From Adiantum capillus-veneris (Eukaryota > Streptophyta > Polypodiopsida > Polypodiales > Pteridaceae), in assembly GCA_014529385.2 (NCBI GenBank), contig CM043960.1, positions 31,545,396 through 31,609,395 on the forward strand: a DNA stretch of 64,000 nt. Direction: 5' to 3'. The translations under genes and the position numbers were made by a program. How positions within the stretch are numbered: position 1 is the first letter of the stretch; each line of letters opens with the position of its first letter. This document shows positions 13,362 through 24,116 of the stretch, piece after piece. The notes below the pieces were generated by a model. The model ran no database searches. It had not been told where the DNA came from and was given only the letters and a program-made list of their open reading frames with translations.

Positions 13362-14196
13362 CCGATGCGTTAACTGAGCTGTTTCGATTCGCGCCTGGAA
13401 AGAAGCCTCAATTGGGGTGTGGCTTTTTATAGCCTCACCATATTGTAGCCTGCGTCCCGCAACCCGATGCATTTCTGTCCCGCAACCTGACGCAAGCGCT
13501 CCACGTAGGCTGCCCAAACTGCCAGCACTCCATATAGGCTGCTGGCAAGCGATTGTCGAGGGCTGGTTGCACTACAAGAGGTTGTGTGCTCTTGTGACGC
13601 TTTTAGTGACGAAAATACACTGGGTTTTTATAACCCGCAACGTCGCTACCAGCGTCGATACGGGGACGACGCTATGCCAGTTGCTATATGCGTCGCTATA
13701 TAGCGATGCCTACAACAACGATCATAGCGACGCTGCAGAGCCATCTATAGCGACGTTGCAGAGCCTTATATAGCGACGTTCATAGCGACGCCCGAGAGGA
13801 AATTTTTTTGGTGGTAGGGTATTCATTCATCAACCATATTGAATGTTTCATACATATTCTTCACCTTTGAAAAAAAGTACAAAGGTAGATATAGACCCAA
13901 AATAGTCACCCACAAGACAATATGACCATTAACTCTATCATCCATAGTACGTACTGTTTGACAAATAAAAATACAAAGTGACAAGCGTGAATTGATGAAA
14001 GTAAATCAATGACAATTGTACACATAGGCAAAATCACTTGATTGTTAAACTTTGCAAATGTAATAGTTACAAACCATTGTCATTATTTAAAAAATATACA
14101 TGGTTTTAAAAAAGACGTATAAAAGTCGTCTCAATGATACATAAGCTATGACAAAAAGAAACTAATGCTATCTAGCTATGGCTAAACTGATGTCGT

Positions 14197-17100
14197 CTAA
14201 TCATACGTCTCATCACATCCAAGTGGCGTATCTGTCGGATTCTGCAAAAAAAAACAATAAGACAGCTTTTTGTAAGTATAAACATATAGTGACGTTTATA
14301 AAACAATACAACAAATAGAAAAGAATAAACCCTAATACTAACCATGCCGCCGCGAGAACTCAAAATGTCTATAAGGGCTTTTAAGCCCTTGCTGCCTACG
14401 TACTCATGCTCGTACGGTGTGGGATCACGTCCTGTAAACGACCAACGGTCAAAACATACAAAGAATCCCTTATGTTAGAATTTAAAAACCCATAAACTCT
14501 AAACTATCAAACATAGAGAGCAATGAGAAAACACTTACAAAATCGGCCTCAAATGATGTCCACCAGCCGTTCCCCAAGTGGTGTGAGCTCCCTGCCTCTA
14601 CTCGCGCTCTGGCTGCCTCCTTTTGTTGCTTCCACTTGTCGGGATTCTCGCGCACTGCTTTCTTCGCATTCTTCCAATCTTCTTTGGACAGCCAATCTGG
14701 TCTGTTCCATCCATGCTTGATTGCTTTTTGCACTTCGGAACGCTTGTGCTTGCAGTATTCGCGCATTCAAACCTTCATCACATCTTCATTGAAGCGGTCC
14801 TCCCGTGTTGGAACGGAAAACTCGTCATGAAGCATGCTGATTACTCTGTCTTTTAAATCATTCGGTACTTCACTCCAGGTGTTTAGTATGTAGTGTCTAA
14901 ACACCTGAGAGCAAAGACCGCGCATGCACGAAATCACCTTCTTGCCTTCATCATCCAAGATGATGCCGCCGCTGAAGTCGACGGAGTAAGGCAAGCCCTC
15001 TTGCCGCTGACGCGTGAACCTGGGTGTCCCGGCAGAGTCTCTAGCGGCGTGTCAAACGGGGGTACGGACGTTAGGTGTCTCCACTGGAGTCTGAGCCCCA
15101 AAGCGAGGAGTGTCCACTAGAGTGACTCTTGGTGGAGTAGCTAGTGGTGTGTAGCTCCTAGGAACGGCAGTTAGCTGCACAAAACCTGGTGTCGATGGCG
15201 ATGCCGTGGCTGGTGTCAGGACGGGCAAAGAAGGGGATGGTAAAGAGCCTCGTCGAACACGAGGCGGTGTCGAAGCATCAGTGGCGGAACCCCCACAACA
15301 ATCGCCACTGCCACCACTAGAGCACCGGCGCCTAGATGAGTGTGAAGATTGTCTCGTCGACACCGAAGCTCCGGAGCGCGCTAAGGACTCTGAAACAGAG
15401 GGAGATGCGGATGGAGTAGGAATGCGCGATGGTGCTCCAGAGCGATGATGCTCCACGTACCACTGTCTCTGCTGGGGTAAAACTGACGTCCGTACCACGG
15501 TCTCTGCAGCGGTTAGTTTCGTGAATGGTATGGAGTCTACGTTGATCTTCTTTTGTGAGATCCATTGCACCAACTTCGCAAGTTTGTAGATTGTGTTGCG
15601 GACGTCAAGAGACAAACATCCCTCAATGGAAATCGGCCAATATTGCTCCATACGATCCACATTTCTAAGGTCAACTCTGGCTCCAAAAGTATCTTTCTTG
15701 CCGGTCAGATGGTCCCATAGTAGATTACCCACATTCTTGATATGTGCATTGGATCGAGAAAGTGATTGATCATGAGTCGGGGCCAGTATGGTAACTCGTA
15801 CCATAGAGATAGTCTCTTCATCCCTGGGGGCAATCCGTCATCACACATCTCCTTCTGCTCTAACCATGCTTGTGCACACATCCTCGGTGGCTCTCTTTCC
15901 AAAAAGCCGTCGTGTAACACATGATTCTTTGGAAGATACGCTTGATGACCTTCGTAGATTCGCTTCTTCAATGAGGGCACCCTACGTGCATTTAGTCTAG
16001 GTCCACATGTGACACATGCTTTGTATTCGCTTGTTTGAAGCCCTGCATGTATACACATGATATTAGATCAGCTAGTTGATAACCAAGATTTACAGTGTCT
16101 GAGTGAGGAGTGTAAATAGATCACCTGAGCATTCTATTAGTCCGGGATAGTCATGCACGGTCCACATTCGAATGCCTCTGATCAAAGCATTCCATCGACC
16201 TGTGTGTCGGCTCATATCCACCACTTCTATGCCAATCCACAATTGTTGTAGCTCTTGCAATAGTGGACGAAGATACACATCCATATTCTTCACTTTATAT
16301 CACCCCGACACAATCAAGCTTAGCCATAGGTGCCCCTTCTTTGTAGTCAACCACGGGGAAATGTTGTAGTTGACGATGACAACGGGCCATACACTGTAAG
16401 ATGTTGATCTTTGACCAAATGGATTTATGTCATCCATAGCCAGGCGTAAGTGCAAATTTCGAGCTTCCCTAGAAAAATCCGACCGTGTTCCATCTATATA
16501 TTTCCAGGCTGCACAATCTGCAAGAATCCGTAGCACACCATCCGAAGATTTATATTCTCCTCATGCCATGAGCGGCTAGGGCGGCCATGGACTTACATTC
16601 AAAGAAATGCTTGATGCGAGGAAGCAGAGGAAAATGTCGTAAAACCTTTTGCGGAATTTTTCTTCCGTGGAGATCTACTCGATATCTCTCGGAATCACAT
16701 TTTGGACACTTCTCCATGTCTATGTATTTCCCTCTGAAAAGAATGAAGTCATTAGGACAAGCGTGGATCAAATTGTAATCCATCCCCAAGTTTCGCAAAA
16801 TCTTTCTTACTTCCTCTCGGGAATCTGGCATCACATTATCAGTTAGTAGTATGTGCTCTTTGAGCAATCTACACAACATAAAAATACGGTACAATTGTGT
16901 AAAAATCTATCAGATCATTATACATTTAGAGTTTTATTAAAGTAAACTAATTGTAATAGATCACCTGAAAAGCGCTGTGACGCTAGTGTCACTCCATCCA
17001 AACTTTGTCTGCATGTTGAGAAGAACCAGGAACGCTTTCAATCTAAACACACGTGCTCCATTATACAATGGCGTATCGGCTTCACTTTTCATATCATCAT

Positions 17101-17497
17101 AGATAAGCCTTTCTGAATCCATGATCATCTCGATCATTTCATCATTCTCGGGCTCAAACATTGCCTCGTTGGGAATGTGGTCTGCATGATCATCCCCCGA
17201 GCTGTCAGAGGCTACATCTTGTGGCCTCACATATGCTGCTTGACCAAAGCGCCTGCGAACACGTCTATTGGGTTGCAAGATTGCTGCCTGTTGGCCAGTG
17301 TCAGAGTCCGACGAGTTATAATTGGCAACAACTCGATCTATAATAGATGGATCAAACTCACCAAATTCACGAACGTGCTACAAAGAAACACGTCTTGTCC
17401 GTCGCACAGCATGCTTGCAATGATTACAAGGACATAAGATCCTTGTTGAGAGATAGGTGTTTCGGTTGGACGGCCCCACATCCTCGTCACTACTCAT
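14197..17497 (-). pseudogene. Fused TNP2-like / Transposase_24-like transposase pseudogene of CACTA-1
   Basis: Compared with CACTA-2 the TNP2 part keeps the N-terminal exon (16965-17497, CPCNxC zinc-binding motif), the second exon (16125-16868) and the start of the third (from 16042 down), which carries the conserved WLEQKEMCDDGLPPGMKRLS region. It then loses the end of exon 3 plus an intron, and most of the DUF4218 region. At about 15480 it runs in frame into the Pro/Thr-rich N-terminus of the Transposase_24-like protein, which ends at a TAG at 14197-14199. Other lesions: an in-frame TAG at 17378-17380, a 2-bp insertion near 16570, a frameshift near 15053, and an altered splice acceptor near 14446. 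It cannot encode a working transposase. Confidence 0.82.
15472..15512 (-). other. Deletion junction with filler DNA in CACTA-1
   Basis: The point where TNP2 and Transposase_24 coding sequences meet has about 25 bp that neither flank explains. It contains the 14-mer CTGACGTCCGTACC (15483-15496), the reverse complement of a sequence present in CACTA-2 at about 23169-23182 and, with one change, in CACTA-1 at about 15061. A partial direct repeat of the adjacent GTACCAC-GTCTCTGC is also visible. Confidence 0.6.
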
Positions 17498-17558
17498 AAT
17501 GAGGATAAAAATCTTATAACCTGGACAAAAAATTTAATCTTCTATTGGCATTCTTCGT

Positions 17559-17562
<4 letters not shown>

Positions 17563-17602
<40 letters not shown>
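17563..17602. repeat. (CT)n microsatellite in CACTA-1
   Basis: A (CT)n tract upstream of the TNP2 start. CACTA-2 has one in the matching place (27076-27117). Confidence 0.9.
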
Positions 17603-17604
<2 letters not shown>

Positions 17605-18088
17605 TTCACACTGTAAACTACCTCACATTCTCTAATCATGTCCAATCCCCGCACACCTCAGTCTAGAGGTGCACGGAGATCAGAACCACCGGGTTATAAT
17701 CTCGTCTTTATTAGTAAATGCCTATATTTGTGGGTACAAGAAATCTACACACCCACGTCTACATGATACTGCATGTAGTGGACAAAACCCCTTTGCCTCT
17801 TCTCTAGCTGTAGCATTTCACAGCATCTTAACATCTTTTCGTAGTAGATCTTTGTCTGTAGCATGCAGGTACGCCATTCTTTCAATGTATCTGATGCCTG
17901 CTTTGCAATGTAGCTGATGCCTACTCAAAGCACTTACTTCTTACTCTAGATTTGACGGGTTGTGTAGTGTGTGTGTGTGTGTCTGACCCTTGGAATCGTC
18001 ATCTTGCATCACTAATTTTTGTGTAGGCTGAATTTTCTCTTTCATTGGCTGATCATGACGGCTTATTGTATGGTAGCAGCAGTCGAAC

Positions 18089-18145
18089 ATGCAGGTGGAA
18101 TTGCTAGTCCGCATGGACTGTCAAGGCTGTGAGCGCAGGAAATTT
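18089..18145 (+). pseudogene. HMA-domain gene fragment inside CACTA-1
   Basis: The plus strand reads MQVELLVRMDCQGCERR from an ATG at 18089. This is the start of a heavy-metal-associated domain as found in plant HIPP proteins: the first beta strand, then MDCxGC with the metal-binding CxxC pair, then ER+. Similarity stops after 18145. The corresponding part of CACTA-2 has no such segment at this position, and its direction is opposite to the transposase genes. It looks like a captured piece of a host exon. The match is short, so the call is moderate. Confidence 0.5.
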
Positions 18146-18239
18146 TCTCATGTAGGAAAACGGAGTCTTTTTTTGTGTTTTTCATATGAGCAAGTGTTTT
18201 TCATACAATGCTTAATATCATGAGCACACCTTCATTGAC

Positions 18240-18730
18240 ATGCACTAATATCTAACCTAAATCTAAAAAAAGCTAGTCCATCGAACATAAATCTAGATCT
18301 AATTTAGTCTTAAACCCAAAATAAACCTAAATCTAATCTAATCTAACGTAAATAAACCTAAATGTAATCTAACGTAAATCTAACTCAAAAGAAACCTAAA
18401 TCTAATTTAACGTAAATCTAAATCTAACCTAATGTTAAACTCAACATAAAAATAAATCTAAATGTAATCTAACCTAATCTAATTTAAATTTTAATATAAT
18501 CTCTTTAATTTCTTTCTTTGTTTTCTCCCCTTACCTCTCTCGTAAATAAAATAAACCTAATTTAAATCTAACGTAAATAAACCTAAATCTAATCTAATAT
18601 AACGTAAATCTAAATCTAACGCAAATAAACCTAAATCTAACTAAAAATAAACCTAAATCTAATCTAATTTAAGCTAAATAAACCTAAATCTAATTTAACG
18701 TAAGTCTACATCTAACCTAATCTTTAACGT
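18240..18730. repeat. Degenerate CCTAAATCTAA-type tandem repeats
   Basis: Roughly 490 bp made of imperfect units such as AAACCTAAATCTAATCTAAC and GTAAATAAACCTAAATCT. The core CCTAAA resembles, but is not, the plant telomere repeat CCCTAAA. Related stretches occur in CACTA-2 at about 27405-27480, 27575-27630 and 28070-28210, so this is a shared internal component of the element family. Confidence 0.75.
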
Positions 18731-18739
18731 CTTTTGGGA

Positions 18740-18771
18740 TAGTCTCCTACGATGTTAAAACTCTCTTCTTC

Positions 18772-18806
<35 letters not shown>

Positions 18807-19160
18807 TGTATGTGCCAATAAAAAGAGAAAAATGGTATAACCTTTCTATCACCCAAGTGTGGTAGATTGGTTATGCCATGTCCCTCTTGAATAACAGGTC
18901 TTGAGTTCAACTCCTCCTCGGCTAGATCTTTAGGTCTTTTTAATTAGTTTCCTACGATGTTGAATTAAACTCTCTTCTTCTCGTGTGTGTGTGTGTGTGT
19001 GGGTGTGTGTGCACGCCAGTAAAAAAAAGAGAAAAATGGTATAACTTTTCTATCACCGAAGTGTGATAGATTGGTTATGCCATTTCCCTCATGAATAACA
19101 GGTCTTGAGTTCAACACCTGTCGACTAGATCTTTAAGGTCTCTTGGGATAGTTTCCTACA
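18740..19160 (+). repeat. Tandem pair of SINE-like units in CACTA-1
   Basis: Two similar units (about 18740-18950 and 18950-19160) each contain a (GT)n tract, AGAGAAAAATGGTATAAC, an A-box-like TGGTAGATTGG or TGATAGATTGG and a B-box-like GAGTTCAACTC about 40 bp later. A third copy is in CACTA-2 at about 28220-28440. The spacing resembles a tRNA-derived SINE head, but both boxes are imperfect and no tail or target duplication is seen. Confidence 0.4.
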
Positions 19161-19182
19161 ATGTTAAGACTCCCTTCTTCTT

Positions 19183-19184
19183 CT

Positions 19185-19225
<41 letters not shown>

Positions 19226-19235
19226 TTTTATATCT

Positions 19236-19267
<32 letters not shown>

Positions 19268-19338
19268 TTTCCTCTCTCAATGTGTGTGTGCATTCTTTGT
19301 TTATGCATGTGTGTGTGCGTTTTTTGTTTATGTTTGTG

Positions 19339-19400
<62 letters not shown>

Positions 19401-19532
19401 CACAATGTGTGTGTGTGTGTGATAGAGAGAGAGAGAAGGAGAGAGAAAGAGGGGAAGGGAACATGAGAGTGAGGAGAGGGAAGGAGCATACGTGGCTCTC
19501 CTTTCTCTCCTCGTGTGTGTGTGTGTGTGGAG

Positions 19533-19580
<48 letters not shown>
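19183..19580. repeat. Microsatellite cluster near the 3' end of CACTA-1
   Basis: Several (CT)n tracts (19183-19222, about 19240-19266, 19341-19360), a (CA)n tract (19361-19395), (GT)n stretches and a (GA)n tract (about 19528-19575). The same arrangement, with three to four TTTATGCATG-TCTCTC units, is found in the 3' part of CACTA-2. Confidence 0.85.
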
Positions 19581-19581
<1 letters not shown>

Positions 19582-19798
19582 CACGTTACCTTGCTTTCTT
19601 GAGCGCACGCTGAAAACTCAGATCTGAGTTTTCGGATGCTCTAGGTTATTTTTTTTAGCCCTAACGGCGTTGCTATAGGCATCGTTATGAGCGTCGTTAA
19701 ATTACAAGTAATTTAGCGACGCCTATAACGACGCCGTGGTTTTTCACATTTGGGCGTCGCACTCCAAGCGTCGCCACTATTAAATACCTCTTGTAGTG

Positions 19799-20387
19799 GT
19801 GCAGCTCTTGCACGGATTTGCTGCCACGTGGAGATGACCTCTACCTTTTTAATAAAGATATAAGATAAGATTAAACTTTCAAAGAATCCTTTCACACCTA
19901 CTCTAGATGTTCAATAGGTGTCACAAAGAAAGTTTCACCATCAATGTTATGAAATCTCAATATCTTTTTGGTAATTCTCCTTCACTTTTCATGCATCCAA
20001 GAATAACCTCAAAACTGACCGCCAAAAACTTGCACAATTTTCGGCCCAAAGTCAAGGGACACATAGCTGCTCCTTGGATACAAAAGCTCTCCAAGTGCAT
20101 GGTAACAAACCAATGGCAAGTTCCATTGCCCTTGTGCATGGGATCATATGAGCCCATCTCATTTCCTCCCACCATCTTTTGCTTACTTCAGTTGTTGTGC
20201 AGTTGGCAAGCTGACGTAGAAAATGCCATATGTGAAGGCTTTTAGGATTAGAGTTTCTAATGTTGAGCCCCACAAACAATTGATCATTGTGCCCATTTGC
20301 CACTTATAGATACTCTCACTTTAGAAAGGTGGTCAGGCAAACCTCTTAATCAAGACCAAAATACTCGAATACTCCTATGTCACTCAT

Positions 20388-20424
<37 letters not shown>

Positions 20425-20865
20425 GCGCCACACCCCACCCCTCACTTGTGATAACAAATTGAGGAGGAAGAGGGTGGGGGGGGGTGTGGGGGGGGTGTTT
20501 GTTTCCACAAAAGTGATGACATGGCAACTCATTGAAGGGAGAAGCATAAAAGATTGCAAACGATTACGTGGCAAATTGTACCGCCGTCTCTAAATTGCAC
20601 CACGATTTCTCGGCTGTTGACGTACCAAAGCCTACGCAATGTGCAAGTTGCTATTGGACGCCAGCTTTTTGTATCAAATGCTTTTCAGGCCAGGGGCCTT
20701 TAAATATGAGTCTTGGGGGAGGCTTCGAGCATTCTGACAATTGCAAATGAGAGAGAGCCGTGAGTTGTATCTTCTCAAGGGGTGCGAGGTTTTGGGGCCA
20801 AAGCATCTAGGAATGGAACTTCGGGCCATGTGATGTAATCATGGTCCCGGCTGAAAGAACAGAAC
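19799..20865. other. Spacer between CACTA-1 and the LINE fragment
   Basis: No gene recognised. A (CT)n tract lies at 20390-20420 and a G-rich run at about 20474-20498. 20749-20840 resembles the LTR tail sequences seen at 43500-43560 and 47040-47110 (GGGGCCAAAGCATCTAGG-type motif), so a retroelement remnant is likely. Confidence 0.4.
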
Positions 20866-21405
20866 TTACCTATGGGTGAGGAAAAGAGCGTCTACGCTGC
20901 TCCGCTGCCATGGAGGAGCCTGCTGAAGTATCCCGCTGATTGCAAACAGTATGCTGCAGCTCAAAGTGGTGGATATAGGGAACATTTGTAATCCCAGAAT
21001 GTGAGCGTAACAAGCCTTCCACATGGTCCAAAGAATGATGTTGCAAATCGTAATATAAACTCTATCCCGCTGGTAGAAGTCCAACTGGTGACCTGCATCT
21101 GAAATCATATGTAGAATGCCTGGTCTATAGCCTAAGGAGGTAAGCATGAAGGCTTGATGTGTCGGCAAGCCCTGGAAAAATTACAAAAGCCATGCGATTT
21201 CCCCCCACATCACAAACCCATCATTAATGCCAACCACTCTAATTAACAAACAATAAACTGCCCTCCACACTGGATGAGCATATGGACAAACCCAAAAACA
21301 GTGCCTCAAAGACTCATGCTATTAAGTACATCACTAACGAGTTGAATCATGACCAATGATTGTAGCCAATCTTGTATGCGCTATCATCCACATGAAATAA
21401 CATAT
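20866..21405 (-). pseudogene. LINE fragment: reverse-transcriptase zinc-binding region
   Basis: The minus strand reads a stop-interrupted frame with WIAHTRLATI, then ESLRHCFWVCPYAHPVWRAV, then IILWTMWKACYAH. This order matches the zf-RVT region at the C-terminus of plant non-LTR retrotransposon reverse transcriptases (H-L-F-x-C-P-x-A-x-x-V-W, then W-x-x-W-x-A-R). The reverse transcriptase and endonuclease parts are absent. A relic, probably 5'-truncated. Confidence 0.65.
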
Positions 21406-21412
21406 CCTATGG

Positions 21413-21684
21413 ATGATCCTGAGGGTCCAGATGCTGGAAAGTAGGGTAGATGCATTGGTTGGGTGTTGTGTCCACAAGAGAATCCTCCTCCCAACGGAGA
21501 CAATGTACTCGAAAAAAAGGAAAGAGGAGCCCCATCAACCTGCAAAAAATGATCCTGAGGGTCCAAATGCTGGAAAGTAGGGTAGATGCATTGGTTGGGT
21601 GTTGTGTCCACAAGAGAAGCCTCCTCCCAACGGAGACAATGTACTCAAAAAAAAGGAAAGAGGAGCCCCATCAACCTGCAAAAA
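21413..21684. repeat. 136-bp tandem duplication at the left flank of CACTA-2
   Basis: Two nearly identical head-to-tail units (21413-21548, 21549-21684). The last part of each unit (AAAGAGGAGCCCCATCAACC region) also occurs at about 57980-58010 as the left part of a paralogous repeat. Confidence 0.88.
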
Positions 21685-22305
21685 AGGCCACTCACTACAA
21701 GAGGTTGTGTGCTCTTGTGACGCTGTTAGCGACGGAAATACACTGGGTTTTTATAACCCCCGACGTCGCTAAAACCGTCGCTACAGGCGTCACTATATGC
21801 GTCGCTATATAGAGACGCTCATAGCGACGGTCATAGCGACGGTTATAGCGACGTTTACACAGAAGTCTATAGCGACGCTCATAGCGACGCTACAGAGCTA
21901 TAAATAGCGACGGTTATAGTGACGCCCGAGAGAATTTTTTTTTGGTGACAGGGCATTGAATGCCCTGCCACCCATCAACCATATTGTACTTGATTCACTT
22001 ACTAAAAAAAGTGCAAGGGTAGATAATAGACCCAAAATAGTCACCCACAAGACGCATTGTTTGCAAAATTGACAAGCGTAAAATTGACAATTGTACACAT
22101 CATAGGCAAAATGAATTGATTGGCAAATGTAATAATGACAATTGTACAACATCATAGGCATAAAGAATTGATTGGCAAAATGAACCGCGGTGACAAATGT
22201 AATAATATACATGGTTCAAAAAGACGTATAAAATCTGTCTCATGATACATAAGCTATGAGAAACCCTAAACTAATGCTATCTAGCTACGGCTAAACTGAC
22301 ATCGT

Positions 22306-23615
22306 CTAGTCAGACGTCTCATCGCGTCCAAGCGGCGTATCTGTCGAATTCTGCAGAAAAAGACAATAAGACAGCTTTCAGTAAGTATAAACATATAACG
22401 ACATTTATAAAACAATACAAAAAATAGAAAAGAGTAAACCCCAATACTGACCATGCCGCCGCGAGAACTGAGAATGTCCATCAGGGCGTTTAAGCCCTTC
22501 CTGCCTGCATACTCGCGCTCGTACGGTGTGGGATCACGTCTTGTCATCGACCACTGTCAAAACATACAAAGATTTCATTATGTTAGAATTAAAAAACTCA
22601 TAAACCCTAAACTATCGAACATAAAGAGCAATGCGAAAACACTTACAAAATCGGCCTCAAATGATGTCCATCCACCGCTCCCCAAGTGGTGCGAGCTCCC
22701 TGCCTCTACTCGCGCTCTGGCTGCATCCTTTTGTTGCTTCCACTTGTCGGGATTCTCGCGCGCTGCTTTCTTCGCATTCTTCCAATCTTCTTTGGCCAGC
22801 CAATCCGGCCTGTTCCACGCATGCTTGATTGCTTTTTGCACTTCGGAACGCTTGTGTTTGCAGTATTCGCGTATTCGAATCTTCATCAGGTCTTCATTGA
22901 AGCGCTGATCCCGTGTTGGGACGGGAAACTCATCATGAAGTATGCTGATGACTCTGTTTTTTAAATCACTTGGTACTTCACTCCATTTGTTTAGTATGTA
23001 GTGTCTAAACAGCTGAGAGCAAAGACCACGCATGCGCGAGATCACCTTCTTGCCGTCATCATCCATGATGATGCCGCCGCTGAAGTCGACGGAGTAAGGC
23101 AAGCCCTCTGGCCGGTGACGCGTGAACCTGGGTGTCCCGGCAGGGGTCTCTAGCGGCGTGTCGATGGGGGTACGGACGTCAGGTGTCTCCACCGGCGTCT
23201 GGGCCCCGAAGCGAGGAGTGTCGAGTGGGGTGGCTCCTGGCGGAGTAGGTAGAGGTGTGTAGCTGCTAGGAACATTCAGCCGTGCAAAACCTGGCGTAGA
23301 TGGCGATGCTGTGGCTGGTGTGGGGGCGGGCAAAGAAGGGGAGGGTAAAGAGCCTCGTCGAACATGAGACGGTGTGGAGGCATCGGTGGAGGAATCCCCA
23401 CAACAGCCGCCACCGCCACCACTAGAGCGCCGGTGTCTAGACGAGTGTGAAGCTCGTCTCGTCGATGCCGAAGCTTCGGAGCGCGCCGAATGCTCCGAAA
23501 GAGAGGGAGATGCGGATGGAGTAGGAACGCGCGATGATGCGCCAGAGCGATGACGCTCCACGTACCACTGTCTCTGCTGCGGTGACAAAGAAGAAAGAAA
23601 CTCCTCATCATCCAT
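22306..23615 (-). CDS. Transposase_24-like (En/Spm TNP1-type) protein, three exons
   Basis: Predicted coding exons on the minus strand are 23615-22647, 22553-22452 and 22350-22306, about 371 residues, with GT-AG introns in phase 0. The ATG at 23613-23615 follows an acceptor (TTTAATGCAG), implying a 5' UTR intron, and begins MDDEEFLSSLSPQQRQWYV. Residues about 25-90 are Ser-rich with SR-like pairs; about 100-170 are rich in TP pairs (VETPDV, DTPLETP). From about 180 onward lies the conserved region with SRMRGLCSQLFRHYI, RNRVIS-like, REYCKHKRSEVQKAI, RPDWLAKEDWKNA and GSSHHLGSGGW, matching the plant Transposase_24 family. By analogy it binds the subterminal repeats. No frame break was seen. Confidence 0.7.
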
Positions 23616-24116
23616 ACCTGCATTAAACACACGAATATTTAAACTTAATATTGAATGAATAGAGTAGACAATGACGCAAAGACCATTAAATACAATGACG
23701 TAATGACGCATATAAATACAATGACGCAATGAATTGAGTGATAGAAGAGGCAAGTCGAAAACTCAGAATTTTCAATCAAAAGATGTGAGCGCGAGTAGAA
23801 AAGAGCGTTATACACCATGGAAGGTACTTAGAGAGCCAGAGCTTTTACAACACGGAGCAAAATTGTTCAAATACAATATTTGTGGCTTTAAGAGATCTCT
23901 CTCTCATCCTCGCATAACTCAGCATAACTTCCTATATCTATATAGAGCTCTCCGTTTAAACACATATCCTCTGTTTCATTTTGTAGCTCCTCTGCATGCA
24001 CCCCAATTAGAGTAGTAGCATGTTGATGCTCGTCTGGCACCACCGCAGCGGCTTCTGATTGAGCGTTCAAACGTTTAGAAATAAAGTCACTAGCTAGTCG
24101 TACATTGCAAACTTAC

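Larger units (their letters stand above)
13570..19798 (-). mobile_element. CACTA-1: En/Spm-type DNA transposon, internally deleted
   Basis: The element begins CACTACAAGAGG (13570-13581) and ends with the inverted complement CCTCTTGTAGTG (19787-19798). Flanking trinucleotides are TTG and GTG, an imperfect 3-bp target duplication. Subterminal regions (13600-13800 and 19665-19775) are filled with TAGCGACG/CGTCGCTA repeats, which in the En/Spm family bind the TNPA-like protein. Genes lie on the minus strand and match CACTA-2 closely, but two deletions have fused the TNP2-like and Transposase_24-like genes. Non-coding parts hold (CT)n, (GT)n and CCTAAA-rich repeats. It is about 6.2 kb and by inference non-autonomous. 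Confidence 0.88.

Noticed and set aside
21413-21684. CRISPR-like direct repeats
   Set aside because: It is a simple two-copy tandem duplication in a eukaryotic genome, with no repeat-spacer structure and no cas genes. The same applies to 42193-42333 and 53660-54019.
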